A stretch of DNA of 64,000 bases from Oncomelania hupensis (taxonomy: Eukaryota > Mollusca > Gastropoda > Littorinimorpha > Pomatiopsidae), in contig JBAHVR010000273.1 of assembly GCA_036898135.1 (NCBI GenBank), positions 1 to 64,000 of the forward strand. Direction: 5' to 3'. Position numbers and translations under genes: made by a program. This document shows, piece by piece, positions 30,083 through 41,995 of the stretch (its first letter is position 1; every line of letters begins with the position of its first letter). The notes beneath the pieces were generated by a model that saw only the letters and a list, made by a program, of their open reading frames with translations, searched no databases and was not told the DNA's origin.

Positions 30083-30437
30083 CTTGATGCTTCTGGAAAG
30101 TTCTTTTTCTGGAAAGTTCTTTTCTGGGAAGTTCTTTACTGTGCTGTACCTTTCTAGACTGTTCTAGAACATCACACAGTAAACAGAAAAATCATGTAAA
30201 ATCTGCAACTTGCAAAAGTAAATACAGTATGTAAGTCTACAACAGCGAAGCACTGCAAATAGTCACTGTTAGAACCTCAAGCTACAACAGTGAACAACTG
30301 CAAAGATTGCAACAGAGAAGCATTGCAAACAGTCACTGTTACGACATCATACTACAACGGCAAGTGTGACAGCAGCTACCCAGTATATCCATCCCATAGC
30401 AACCTAGGTATATGCATACGATCCACGTAAGATGATG
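30083..30437. other. Leader/LTR-side region of the Gmr1-like element
   Basis: Upstream of gag on the minus strand lie about four AGAACTTTCCAG units (30091-30136), then diverged repeats containing CAGTCACTGTTA and AGCA(T/C)TGCAAA (30238-30345). A 5' LTR probably lies here, but I cannot set its ends. Confidence 0.4.
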
Positions 30438-31015
30438 ATTCCCCGGTTGGGGTGCCGGGGGTTTCAGTATAAATAGTATCCCCACTGTCTGGAAATTTAG
30501 TGCTTTAAATTCCCACTGTCGCTGTCTTTCTCATTTGTTCTTTCTCATTCCTGCTCTGTTCTATCAATCTACTATACTATACTCTTCTTCGCTAGACAAG
30601 TCACCTACCATTTTTTTCTTGAAAACTCTTCCGGGACAAGACTCTTTATTTGTGTGTGAGGTCTGTTGGATCAGCTTGGGAATATTGGACGCTTTATGCC
30701 AGGTGGTCACTAGGGCTTCCTATGATGTTATTATTTGGCACTGTAGGCATTTTATAAGTATGTGTTTTGCTGTAATTTATAATAATGTTTGTATTCTATT
30801 TTGTTTTTATAAACGGGGGTTCGATAAATTAGAGTATAGCCTCAGCGTTCCCTGCATGGGATGTCTTTATTGTAAAGTGACTGGCTGGTTGAGAGCTTTC
30901 AGTTTTACCACTAGGGTTGTTTTGAGCAGATCTTTTATGCGGATCAGGGGTTGTCCGGTCCCGATTTGGCTCGGAAGAGTCCGCTGGACCTAAAGCAATA
31001 ATCATGTAATGTAAT
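30438..31015 (+). repeat. Interspersed repeat family A, copy 1 (about 580 bp)
   Basis: It begins CCCCGGTTGGGGTGCCGGGG, potentially hairpin-forming, followed by TATAAATAG. It ends GTAATGTAATGTAA. Two more copies lie head to head at 43290-43744 (minus) and 43747-44030 (plus). The small tandem tail suggests a retroposon. The 152-residue frame inside it is broken in the other copies, so I do not call a gene. Confidence 0.75.
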
Positions 31016-31426
31016 GTAACGTAAAATGATGGCTCCTATGTTGATATTGATGTTGATGTCTTGTATAGCGCGATCCATAACGTCGGCAGACATGTTCATT
31101 ACGCATGCAGTGGATTAGGGGGAGAGGAGTGGGAGGGGGGGAGAGGGGCTCAGGTGATCCAAAAATAAAGCGAAGCAGCCATAATATGTATTTTATCTTT
31201 TCCGGACAACCGAAATGTCGTTAAGCCTGATTAGTCCGCCATGGCTCTCGGTTTTCCGGCAGAAGACAATTAATAGGCCTAAAGCCTATACATGACCATC
31301 CTTGCAAATGAACCGCATGGTTTTGCGATTGCTCCTCGCACTAATCTTGCGCTAAATGGAAGGAGATTATCGCACTGTATCAGTCGGGTGTTCGTCATCC
31401 GGAGATGCTAAAACGGATGAAGGTCG
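31016..31426. other. No gene recognised
   Basis: Mixed-composition sequence with a short G-rich stretch (31128-31150). I see nothing definable. Confidence 0.5.
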
Positions 31427-32460
31427 GTGACAAAAGTAGCGTGGATGAATAAATCAATGTATTACGAGATCCAATCGCCATTTTATAAGCTGGCGTGTTC
31501 ACAAACATTAACGCAATTTACAGGATTCCCAAAAATCGCAGACTTTCAAAAAGGCGATGACGCACTTTCTCTAGGGATTTGCAGGGATGAAGCTGAAGGG
31601 ATTAAGCTTAGTGCCATACGGTCATATTGTTTGACAAAAATCTTTTCATTCTCAAAGATGATGGCAAAGAAACAGTAGCTACGAAACTGTGGATCTCCGA
31701 TATTCCTTTGTCATGTGATGACAATCGAAACATCCCTAGTTCGATTAGGCTGCGTGCTGAGATCCAAGATTTTCTATGAGAAGATAAGGAACTGGGAGGA
31801 AAAACTAACCCGTTTTTACACGGGCAGAAGGTTTCCTACATCACTGTCCCAGACAAACCTCTTGAGTCCACTGTGCAGACTGGGGAGATGAAAGCTACAC
31901 TGTACCACAAAAACAGACACAATCATGGAAACAAAACTGTGTGTAGTCGCTGTTTACAGTTTGGGCACTGGATGGAGGTGTGCACTGCTCAGGATGTTGT
32001 GTGTAGGATGTGTTTACTGTCAGGACACCGTCAGTTTGGCCCACAGAGTAGGGGAGTTGCGATTCTTATGAAAAATAATGTTGAATATAAAATATGTAAT
32101 GTTCCCAGAGATGTAAATGGCAACTGGCTTATAATACACTTGAAGATGCATGAAAAAGATGTTGTGATTGTTAGTGTGTATGGGCCAAACAATAATGATC
32201 CTAGTTTATATATAGAATTGAGCAAACGGTAAAGCTGTATGAAGAGTGTCAACATGCAATCTTGGGGGAGACTGGAACTTGGTATTAGATTTCGATTTAG
32301 ACTGCAACAACTACAGACAGATAAACATTGTTAAGAGCTCGTGAACTGGTTAAACTAATGATAGACAACATAAGTTTTTTTCCAGATCCATGGAGATCCA
32401 CTAATCCTGACGACCAACGATATTCTTGGCGTAGAAACACATCTCCCTCCCTCCCCCCCC
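31427..32460 (+). pseudogene. L1-Tx1-like LINE fragment: ORF1 zinc knuckles joined to an endonuclease piece
   Basis: The first part resembles the end of a Tx1-type ORF1: KVSYITVPDKPLESTVQTGE, then paired knuckles CSRCLQFGHWMEVC and CRMCLLSGH at 31940-32030. Directly after, the frame passes into the inside of an APE-type endonuclease: RGVAILMKNN, VVIVSVYGPNNND. In another frame the GGDWN-type and WRSTNPDDQRYSW blocks follow up to 32440. The ORF1 end and endonuclease start have been deleted together. There are several frameshifts. A relic. Confidence 0.7.
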
Positions 32461-32784
32461 CCACAGACACACACAGGAAAGCCGTTTAGACTTCTTCCTC
32501 ATTTCTGATCTTGTTTGATAGTTTGTTCAGAAGGTGGATATAAAGCCTGGTTACAGAAATGATAATTCTGCAGTCACCATAACGTTGCAATTTGGAGAAG
32601 AAAACACTCGACATTAAATTTGTTTAGTTTGTTTGTTGAAATTCAACTTGTATTTGTTACTTGATACACAATACTTAGAGCCAAGAAACTGTGAAATTAA
32701 ATCTGTCATGACTGAATATGCAGTTTCCCTTATAATAGAGATAACTTAGATGATATTCCGCTATGGGATATTAAGTTGACTACT

Positions 32785-33510
32785 TCAATAATGGTACTCG
32801 ATGCAGTCAATCTAAACAATTGACAAACAAAAACAATTTGATTTCCTTTCCGTCTTCTAATAGCGATCTCCCTGCCTTTACACCACATGTTTGAGTGATA
32901 GATGTGTTTGCTGTGGGTGTCACATGTTTGAGTGATAGATGTGTTTGCTGTGTGTGTGTCACATGTTTGAGTGATAGATGTGTTTACTGTGTGTGTCACA
33001 TGTTTGAGTGATAGATGTGGTTACTGTGTGTGTCACATGTTTGAGTGATAGATGTGTTTGCTGTGTGTGTCACATGTTTGAGTGATAGATGTGTTTGCTG
33101 TGTGTGTCACATGTTTGAGTGATAGATGTGTTTGCTGTGTGTGTCACATGTTTGAGTGATAGATGTTTGCTGTGTGTGTCACATGTTTGAGTGATAGATG
33201 TGTTTGCTGTGTGTGTCACATGTTTGAGTGATAGAGGTGTTTGCTCTGTGTGTCACATGTTTGAGTGATAGATGTGTTTGCTGTGTGTGTCACATGTTTG
33301 AGTGATAGAGGTGTTTGCTGTGTGTGTCACATGTTTGAGTGATAGATGTGTTTGCTGTATGTGTCACATGTTTGAGAGATAGATGTGTTTGCTGTCTATG
33401 TGAGAGTGGGTGAAACATAAGAGCGTGTACGTTGGTACAGATCGCCGCGCTTAGAGCCTGATTAGTAATTTGGGGAAAAGCGCGTATATAGCATCCAAAA
33501 TTAAAGTATT
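32785..33510 (+). mobile_element. SINE family 1 copy, headless, expanded by an internal minisatellite
   Basis: The SINE body starts near 32790 (CGATGCAGTCAA) and includes TTCTAATAGCGATCTCCCTG. The array at 32880-33405 follows, then the family 3' segment GGTACAGATCGCCGCGCTTA and an ATT tail at about 33505. The tRNA-like head is missing. Confidence 0.75.
32880..33405 (+). repeat. Minisatellite of about 36 bp units inside a SINE
   Basis: About fourteen units of CACATGTTTGAGTGATAGAT plus GTGTTTGCTGTGTGTGT. One unmodified copy of the founding sequence is visible in the neighbouring SINE at 33601-33645 (CACATGTTTGAGTGATGAAT). The array therefore arose by tandem expansion of SINE sequence. Confidence 0.9.
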
Positions 33511-33559
33511 ATTATTGTTATTTTGAGATCAATTGTTTTAGATATTAGATATTATTATA

Positions 33560-33742
33560 TCAGACATATTTTCCGTCTTCTAATAGCGACTGGCCTTTAA
33601 CACCACATGTTTGAGTGATGAATGTGTGTTGCTGTGTATGTAGGAGTGTCTATAACATGAAAGCGTATATGTAGGTTTCAGATCGCCGCGTTTTGTGTAT
33701 GATTTAGATTAAGGCGCGTATACAATAATGTTATTACTATTA
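33560..33742 (+). mobile_element. SINE family 1 fragment
   Basis: Contains TTCTAATAGCGA, CACCACATGTTTGAGTGATG, CAGATCGCCGCGTTTTG, and an ATT-type tail. It lies directly next to the splice donor of the P-loop exon (33747). Confidence 0.75.
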
Positions 33743-33962
33743 CTAACCAGTCCCCCACGGACCCGTGATGCAAGCCAGAGGCGGATCTCTGGTCAATATA
33801 TCCAGCTGCTGCTGGGTCAACACCAGACGTGACAGCCTCTTTCCCAGTTCTGCCACCGCCTGGCCCTCAGTCCGCACCTCCACACGTGGGGGGACACTGC
33901 AGTGAACACTTACTGTAGTGGCTGGTCCCACGAACCTGCACGAAATTCGTAATGAAAAACGC

Positions 33963-33997
<35 letters not shown>

Positions 33998-34001
33998 CAT
34001 G

Positions 34002-34044
<43 letters not shown>
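33963..34044. repeat. (ATG)n / (ATC)n trinucleotide microsatellite
   Basis: ATG repeats switch to ATC repeats at about 33997, giving an inverted arrangement able to fold back. Lies in an intron of the minus-strand P-loop gene. Confidence 0.95.
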
Positions 34045-34045
<1 letters not shown>

Positions 34046-34597
34046 TATCACTCCCACCATCACCAGTACTAACATTGACAATATAAAACATACGTTCAGC
34101 TTGAAATGACGCTAACAGTACACCCACAATGATCAATATAAAACAAAAGCTGATAAAACTAGAGTCATAAAAATGGTTACCTAGCTGCTACATCTAGGTA
34201 CAGCCTTTCCCCTCTTGGACCATTAAGCTGAGGATCTGGAGACGCCATGATTTGTCGCCACCAGCTGGCCAGGTTGGTTAGGACAGCGAGAGAAACATCC
34301 CAGAAAGTACTGGGATGCGATAACTGGTCAGCACAGACACAGAGCTGTACGGCGTGTGAGACGTCCGCTGCCCCAAGGCACTGACATAGGCGCTGTGAAA
34401 TACATAGTGGACTTGTAGTCTGACCATACTTTGCTGTTGTGGGCACTTTATCAGAAGCCTTCGCTTTATGCAGACTTAATATTGTGGTGGACACTGTAGC
34501 TTAAACCTTAGCCTGTTATCACGATGGCGATTTGAGACACACATATACACGCTCACATTAAATATAATAAATTACTGCGCAGATAAACATAGAAGTA

Positions 34598-34603
<6 letters not shown>

Positions 34604-34662
<59 letters not shown>
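34604..34662. repeat. (GA)n microsatellite
   Basis: Uninterrupted GA dinucleotide run in an intron of the minus-strand gene. Confidence 0.95.
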
Positions 34663-34665
<3 letters not shown>

Positions 34666-35829
34666 TGGGGAGTTACCTGTGATAACGAATTGTTTGACGT
34701 CAGCACCCTGTGTAGCTGGACACTGGTGACGTAGGGCAGGAACAGCGTTTTGCACACTGTCAGACAGGTGCCAGGTCACTGACCACGTGACTGATGACTT
34801 TCTGCGACCGGTCCAGCTGTGTGATGGCTTTCTCCACCCTGTTTGCTACATCGCTGTCAGCGACAGTGGCGTTGTGATTGACAGCCTGCCACCTGCCCAC
34901 AGACTTGAGCTCTCCAATCAGAACACCGTAACGGCGGTTTATTATTATTACATCTGCCTCGCCATGTGAGTACTTGGTTTGCCGCGTGTCCAAGTCTTTT
35001 GGCAGTGGGATTTGTAGCTGTGGAATGGACGCAGCATACGTGGGTTTATTCAGATATTGTCCGAAATTGAGTTGAGAGAGGATGAACATGACCTTATGCT
35101 GATTCGTTCCCAGGGCCTTCAGGTTTGTAACCACATGCTGCTGGCCATAAACATCACTGAAGTCGCTATCCTGGACTCGAACAGGGGCGACCCAAGGCGA
35201 CTCTTGTGTCCATAGAACTTGTGGGGATGATAGTTTGTGAATGGGACCTGGGACAGATGAAACTACAGCAGGTAGGACAGGTGGGACAGCAGCAGGTAGG
35301 GCAGGTTGAACAAGAGCAGGTAGGACAGGTGGGACAGCAGCAGGTAGGACAGGTGGGGCAGCAGCAGGTGGGACAGCAACAGGTGGAACAGGCAGGACAA
35401 AAACAGTCTCGCTGGTGCCTGGCACAGTTTGTGTCGTATAAGGCAAACGGTTGAAGTTGAAGGGTGGCACACAAATGGTTTCTGTGGTGGCGTTAGGGTA
35501 GATGTTGATCACAAAGTCCCGCCACTGGTCCTGTGCAGTGGGGCCTGGATTGTTCGTCGCCATCATTCCACCTCATCTGACCTATGATTTTGTGACTTAT
35601 GTATCTCTGATTTGTGCGTATCTGACTTGCGTGTCTCTGACTGTTGCCTTTCTGTTCAAAAGTCAAAGTCAAGTCTACAAATTTTATTCCAATTTTTGCA
35701 AAACGTTTTGTCTCTGATACGGTAAAGGTGTTGGTCTGAAAAAAAACACAAAAAGTCATTCTAGGCCAGACTGTTGGTGCTATCAAACGTGTAATATATA
35801 AAAGTACCTTGTGTCACAGATGTACAGGT

Positions 35830-36148
35830 GAGACTAACCGCAATACAGATTTGGCTTTCGAAAGTACAGCAGCCCCAAGTGAAGCGCTTAACCCAAGATG
35901 CATGCTGGGTGTGTTCTTGTCACCGGCACTCACCCGTCTAGGACATGAGCGTCAGGATCTTTAAAGTCCGTTATGATGGAATGCATGTGACACAGACTAG
36001 AACTCGGTTTATACTCTCATCCGAAGGAGTAGGAAACGGGAGTAAAGTGTCTTTCCCAAGGACACAACACAATGCCCCAGCCTGGGCTCGAACTCGGGAT
36101 CTTCAGATCCGCAAGCCAAAGCTCTAACCACTCGGCCACCGTGCCTTC
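35830..36148 (-). mobile_element. tRNA-like SINE, family 3
   Basis: On the minus strand it starts GGCACGGTGGCCGAGTGGTT (A box), with B box GAGTTCGAGCC at about 36090. The body carries TTGTGTCCTTGGGAAAGAC and CTCCTTCGGATGAGAG. The head resembles a Leu/Ser-type tRNA. No flanking duplication was established. Confidence 0.7.
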
Positions 36149-36249
36149 CTCGCGAGAAATAAGTAGCGGCCAGTATGATATCAACAAGAAAACAAGAAAG
36201 TTTGCTTATATCCAATAGTATTTTAAGGCATTAATTTGGAGACACCTAC

Positions 36250-36424
36250 CATGTTGCTCGTTTTTGCGCGAGACATAATTTGGCGTTGCGCCCGCGGTGG
36301 CCGTAGCTAGACATTCCACGATCCAGGGCGTGAAAGTTGTGTTAACGACCTTTGCACTGCTGTAGTGTGTACACAGGAAGAATTCATAGGCAGATAGAAA
36401 CAGTTCTTCTTCTTGTGTTGAGTT
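36250..36424 (-). CDS. Candidate coding exon of unknown gene
   Basis: Flanked by a pyrimidine-rich acceptor (CTCCTTTGTTCAG) and a donor (ATG then GTAGGT). It reads NSTQEEELFLSAYEFFLCTH and on to YVSRKNEQHG. It lies about 700 bp upstream, in the same orientation, of the NERD/P-loop gene and may be an earlier exon or belong to a neighbour. Phase with the next exon was not resolved. Confidence 0.35.
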
Positions 36425-36608
36425 CTGAACAAAGGAGATTATTACATTTATCATTGACTTTTTACAGACCGAAGTATAAAGTATAGTGTTCGCCACTTAT
36501 TGACAAACCATCCTCTAGTTTGTGTACCTATGTTTTGCACAAAAGATAAAGAGACAAGAGAGAAAGAGAGAAGAGAAAAAGAGAGGGGAGGGAAGGGTGG
36601 AGGAGAGG

Positions 36609-36742
<134 letters not shown>

Positions 36743-37047
36743 ATTGAGCGTAAGAAGGTAAAGCTTCACCTTTAGGCTGGACGAAAAGGTCGGGAATAGG
36801 AGGCCAGAGATACATAACGTAGGGACACGAGAGACGCCCAAGAGAAGGAATGCACGGGGCGCGGATCTAGGTCGGGTGGAGGTAGGGAGGGTGGAGGGGG
36901 GTTCCAGGGGTTCCGGACCCACCCTCCCCTAACCAAAAAAAAAGGAAAGAAAATAGAAAAAAAAATAAAAAGGAAAATAAATTAATAAAACAAAAGTAAA
37001 TTAAAATAAATAAAAAGAAATTTAAAAAACGTATGTTGCAATGTCTG

Positions 37048-37110
37048 CCTATCCTATCCTATCCTATCCCGTACCCCGGAGATCGTAGAGCCTGTGGTGA
37101 AACATCCGTG
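37048..37110 (-). mobile_element. Short 3' stub of the RTE-like LINE
   Basis: (CCTAT)n followed by CCCGTACCCCGGAGATCGTAG matches the 3' end found at 42064-42090, 49490-49525 and 57257-57300. Confidence 0.7.
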
Positions 37111-40100
37111 CATAAAAATAGCCGCTGCTGCTTCTAGATCTAATTCTGTTTCGACCTGCACAGCTTCAAGCTGTAAGTCAAGTCGAGATTCGCATTTTTA
37201 AGCAGTTAGTATGATTATTATTTTATGATGATTAATATACTGACACAATTAGTAATAAAGAGTAAAAGTAATGCATAGCACATAATGCACACATACAACG
37301 ATTTCACATCTATATCAACAATAAAACCATGACAAAACTCCAAAGCGCTATGGATACGTTGATGTCCCTTCAGCACAACAAGGCAAAGCAAGTTTGTAAT
37401 GGTCTCAAAAAACACTGACATTTTTATTGCAAAGCACCAAAGCAATTATTTATTTAACTAATATTATTCTTTTTAACTGATAAAGTAAATTTGTTATACG
37501 TATTTTAATGATATGTATTTTAATGACGTATTAAAAAAAATGTTGCGTGGCAGGCGGAAATTTCCATAAATCATCTGAAAACTTTGGTAAATCTATAAGA
37601 AAAAATAACCATAACACTGTAACGCGTCACTATTTGCGTTATCTATGTCACGTGGGGTTTATGGGCTCTGCACAATGGAATTATGGACCCTCACGTTTAT
37701 TCGGTGGGAACTGCTAGTAAGTCACCCTATGAATTACTTTAATAAATTTATTTGTGTAGCTCGTTCTGTGTTAAGGTTGGGGTACAGAGATAGATAGAAA
37801 AATGGTAAGAGATTACTGTCACACTAGCTTTCACACGGCTATGAATCATATGTAGTCCAGCCACTTGATAACAGTTAAAATCACACATTTATTTCTTCTA
37901 CTCTATACAAGGTTGTCTAAGTACTAGTCTCAGTTACTGCTAATAGTTCGATCGCTGATAGTCTAGGTAGCTGTTATATCTTCCTCGGGCACTTGCTATT
38001 ATATCTCATGTAGATTTGGACTACTGTGGTCCGTTTTACAGTTTCTGAAGAGTTGGACTACTGTGGTCCTGTTTCGATCAGTTTAAGTGCACCTTCGGTG
38101 AATACACTTAACTGCTAGATGGTGCGTGCGAAGTCCTTCTGTGAGGTAGCTTCTGGTCCACCTGTGTCGTGGTGTAGTTGGGTTCCCTTGCCACGCTGTG
38201 GGGTCTGACATGGTGTTTTCCCGGGTAGCTCTGTCCGACTTGTGCGGTAGAGGCTCCTCAACCAACTCGTCGTTTCTGTGGAGTGGGGTGCACAGGATAG
38301 CTCGCCTGCTCGTCTGTAATATAAGAGACGAAATTCTGCACAACCCTGAATAATCGGTTTGTGCAGAGCGTCTCACTGAAAGCCAAAGTAGCCCTCAGTG
38401 ATAGCTCCACATCTCTATACATAAGCGACGAACATTCTGCTACTTCCGGGGTCCACTGGAATCTCACTCTAAATTCCTATACATACATAAATATCAATCG
38501 TGTCTAACTATACACATACAGAATTAATAATAATATAAACATTCAGTGGTACAGCCACTGGTCTGCAAACATATATATAAGTTAAACAACAGTGGTTCCG
38601 TACGGGATACAACATGGCGGCGCAACCGGTCGTGTTTCGCCACGTGTTCGGCTTTTCCACATGGTCACGCAAATTCGGATTAACAATTCACATTTATGCA
38701 TAGCAAATTCCACAAACATAATTTCCACAATAATATAAATATATCACGATGAAACAGAAGTGTGTTCATTTACCTGTTTGACAAGTTCAGGCCCGTGGTG
38801 ACTAAATAGAATTCTGAGATTCTAAGTCCTGCTTCCTGGTCTATGAGTGAAGAGATTTCTGTAGCTGTGGAGATGTTGACTCTTCCTCGTCTCACACACG
38901 ACTGATTAAAACTGTGTGTAGGTTCTGACACAGTCAGAACTGCTCTACCCGCTTAGCCTGCTTCTGATTGGTTAAAACGGTCAGATTCAAAGCTCAAGTG
39001 CTGACTCACTACGCTGTGTGTGTGGCTCGCTGTGTGTGGCCCTCTGTGTAATTTAATTGCTGCTGCGTAATATACTGACTCTCTACTGTTACAATTACTT
39101 ACACAAGGCTGAATAGTAATAGGCAGAGTTAAAACTAGCCAGTTCATGACAGCACCAACCACTGACTTCCTCAAAGTATTCCATGTCGCCAACCACCACG
39201 TGTTGAGTTATTACTCCTCCACAAGCATGGTGCCTTACTGAGACAATCTAACGTCCACATTCACTGTACTTATTGCAAATACATCACAGCAATTGAATTA
39301 AAAACTACTGTAGCGTCTTCCAATGTGTAGCACAGTATTCCATTTAACAAAGCACCACGTATTGACTTAGTCAAAATATTCCATGTCAGCCAGCACCACG
39401 TGTTGAGTTTGTAGTCCACAAGCACATTCACAGCTATTGAATTGAACATTTGTCTATTCTCTACTCAAAATAAAACATCGTTTAACAACACCAAATTAAT
39501 TTTCATTTCCTAATTCACTCTCACTTTGGAAAAACTTCTACTTCTACTGGCTGCACTGGCAAAGGTCCGATATCCACGATCCTGCCAGTAGCCTCACGTT
39601 CCATCAACTGACCGTTAGTGTGGTCAGTTGTAAGTAACGGTCAGTTGTACTACTAACGGTCACTTGTCCACGTCACTGCTATTCAAAAATCATCCACATT
39701 TCATCGCTTGCTCTTACTAAACGACACTAGAGCGCACACATCGTTACACGTTGTTGTTTGTTAGGTAGATTTTTGTCTCCGGACACTATCGCATATAGGA
39801 GACGTGAATAAGAAGTTTTAAATGTTTATAAAGTTCATCAACGAATATGACCGACGAGCAGCCGTAAATGTAAAATAAGAAGATTACTGAAGAAATTTGT
39901 AGAAGCGGAGCGCTCTAGGCGACATCAAATTGAAGAGGTCCAGAAAATATGGCGAGGAGCAGGAGTAGTCAGCCAAGGTAGAGGGCGGCATGGATCCGTA
40001 AACAAGCAGCTCAGCGAGAGGCGCCATGAGGAAGACACCAGTGGGATGTATGTATAAGGGAAATATTACATAGGCAACAGCCGTGGAGATCAGGGAAAGG

Positions 40101-40394
40101 GAAAGCAAAATACTGCCACCCAAACAGTCACCAGACCAGGTCTGGAGAAAAGAAGATTATAGGGATGCCGGCACAGCGCCGGTAAAAAAAAAAAAATGTT
40201 AACATGAAAATGACGTTTGAGCCGCGGACGAGGGGCCCCCAAGAATAAAAAATAAAAAACTATACAAAAAGGCCAACTGGCCCTAACTATATAAGTATAA
40301 AAGCCGACTAAAAGGCCGACGAAAAAAAAACGTTAAAACTTCAATAAAACGCCGAAGGCGATGGCAACGAATGCCGTAATAAAAACCAGGCGTA
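37111..40394. other. No gene recognised; diverged duplication and LINE inter-ORF-like segment
   Basis: No supported coding gene. Around 39160-39205 and 39345-39412 two diverged copies share TATTCCATGTC(A/G)(G)CCA..CACCACGTGTTGAG. At 39600-39670 AACGGTCA(G/C)TTGT recurs in both orientations. The 40145-40394 part (GCCGGCACAGCGCCGGT, A tract, repeated GGCC blocks) looks like the sequence following a LINE ORF1. Confidence 0.5.
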
Positions 40395-41366
40395 CTAACG
40401 TCTGGAGGACTTTTTCTTCTTGGGCTTCTGCCCCCGAACACTCGTATCCCCGGCCCGAGAGTCGGGCGAAGACTCATCAGCGGCATCGGACAATTCCAAC
40501 CGATCCACTACAAGTAACATGGCTTGGCTAAATTTATCCACCTCACTCTTTGGCAAAATTTTGCTCAAAGAGGGCACATAGGAAGCCATCATTCGCAGAA
40601 GCTCAGAGCAGTCCGCGCCAACGGGGCGCCCCGCAGAAGTGAGAGAGACACCGGGCGCAAACTGTAGGAGCCGGTCCGTCGAGTCGGAGAGCTCGCCTCC
40701 CAGCAAAGTGGGAAACGCACAATCCGTCCCAACAGAACGGGTCTCAACAGGGCACCCAGTACCGACGGACCGAAACTCCGGAGGGCGACACAGCAGCGGG
40801 TCCAGGCCCACGGCGGCAGCACCCTCCTTCGCGACTATCAAGCCACGCACCATCTCGACCAGGTCAGAGACAGAGCGGGTGAGGCCGGCGACCACAGTCT
40901 CCAGCCGCTCTATAGCCTCCCACGGGTCACGGACAGGAACCACGGGACCCTTCCCCGACGAGGCCAACGGCTCCGAGCCGACCAGGTCGGCCGAGCTCGT
41001 CAAAGAAGGCACACTAGGAGCCATACCCGGCGCCAGGCGACCGGGAGGATGGCCCCCAGCCGGAGTGACCAAGGCAAGACCCACCGAAGCGGCGGTAGCA
41101 GCACCAGCCGCAGAGCCCGACATCCCGCTCGAAGCAGGTACCAACTGTTTTTTGGCCAGGCCAAGGGCCTGTGCTCTAGGCATGTGATTTCCCGCTCTAA
41201 TCTGGTTCGCCAAGAGGCGCTCCTGATAGGCGGGACAATGTGAGTTAGCGGCCGAATGGTTGCCCTGGCAGTTTGGGCAGCGAATCCCAAAACAATCAGG
41301 CGCTGCCCCCGTAGCAAAGGAACAAGCGCAGCCGCAAGCGACAGCCGAGCGCACGAAGCAAGACAA
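40395..41366 (-). pseudogene. LINE ORF1 (gag-like) C-terminal part
   Basis: The minus frame holds a knuckle CPNCQGNHSAANSHCP near residue 33. A low-complexity Ala/Gly/Pro region and then a basic end (GQKPKKKKSSRR) follow. The CxxCxGxHxxxxxxCP pattern is typical of ORF1 in I/Jockey-like LINEs. The base composition is distinctly GC-rich against its surroundings. No convincing start or upstream half is visible, and no reverse transcriptase is attached, so I read it as truncated. Confidence 0.6.
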
Positions 41367-41683
41367 GCATCAGGGGTCTTATTCATGAGTACCGTGTAAA
41401 GTACACGCCGTGTAAAGCGAAGTCATGACTTGAAAGTTGCCGCCAACACAAGGAGCTCAGTCGGTATCATCGTTACACTCACACTAACTACAGCTTTCAA
41501 GTCAGACGACACGAGAGCTCCTCCCATTTACCGCGCTACGCCACCAGCTTAGCTCTTTGTATACATGTATTGCGCGCGCGCGAAGGCGGGGCTAACGCTG
41601 TATGCTCCTTCACTTCTCTCTCCCCCTCAATCCCCCCTCTCTTCTTCCTTCATTTGAACAATTTCCGCAAACACTAATAAATT

Positions 41684-41880
41684 GGGGCCGGCTAACTCAT
41701 TTGGTAGAGCGTCTTACTAGTAACGGAAAGGTACCGGGTTCGAATCCCGGTATTGGCCAATGTGTGACCATATTATTTTCCCCTTACCATCAACTGGTTC
41801 GCTGGTGTCAGAATAATGTGACCAGTAGTCGCCTATACGCTTCGGTGACTATAATCTACAGTTACAACACAAATAAACAA
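41684..41880 (+). mobile_element. tRNA-derived SINE, family 2
   Basis: The head is GGGGCCGGCTAACTCATTTG with B box GGGTTCGAATCCC (41736-41748). The body includes CATATTATTTTCCCCTTACC and GACTATAATCTAC. It closely matches the copy at 51166-51360. Confidence 0.85.
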
Positions 41881-41995
41881 AGCGTAAGTTTCCAGGGACG
41901 TTAATCTAAATAACGAACGAACGAAATAAACAATCAAGCTCCGAGGAATGCGAGCGAGAGGGACGAAGGGGACAGAGGAGCTGTTTTTGAACTAC

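Larger units (their letters stand above)
33748..35566 (-). pseudogene. NERD-nuclease / P-loop NTPase family gene, exons 1-3, with a one-base frame break
   Basis: Exons: 34677-35566, 34181-34493 and 33748-33935, with GT..AG junctions. Exon 1 encodes a Pro/Ala/Val repeat region (AVPPVLPA units, about 35265-35400). It then encodes a nuclease-related domain with KYSHGEADVIII and LIGELKSVG, i.e. the D...ExK pattern. Near 34766 the frame ends at TGA, while a shifted frame (LTVCKTLFLPYVTSVQLHRV) continues to the donor, so one base is probably missing. Exon 3 ends inside a Walker A motif (ITGPWGTG), the Lys-Thr being expected in the next exon, which I do not find to the left. The family, common in molluscs and amphioxus from memory, has unknown function. 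Confidence 0.65.

Noticed and set aside
32880..33405. Regularly spaced repeats resembling a CRISPR array
   Set aside because: Units are directly adjacent with no unique spacers, derive from a SINE, and the genome is eukaryotic.
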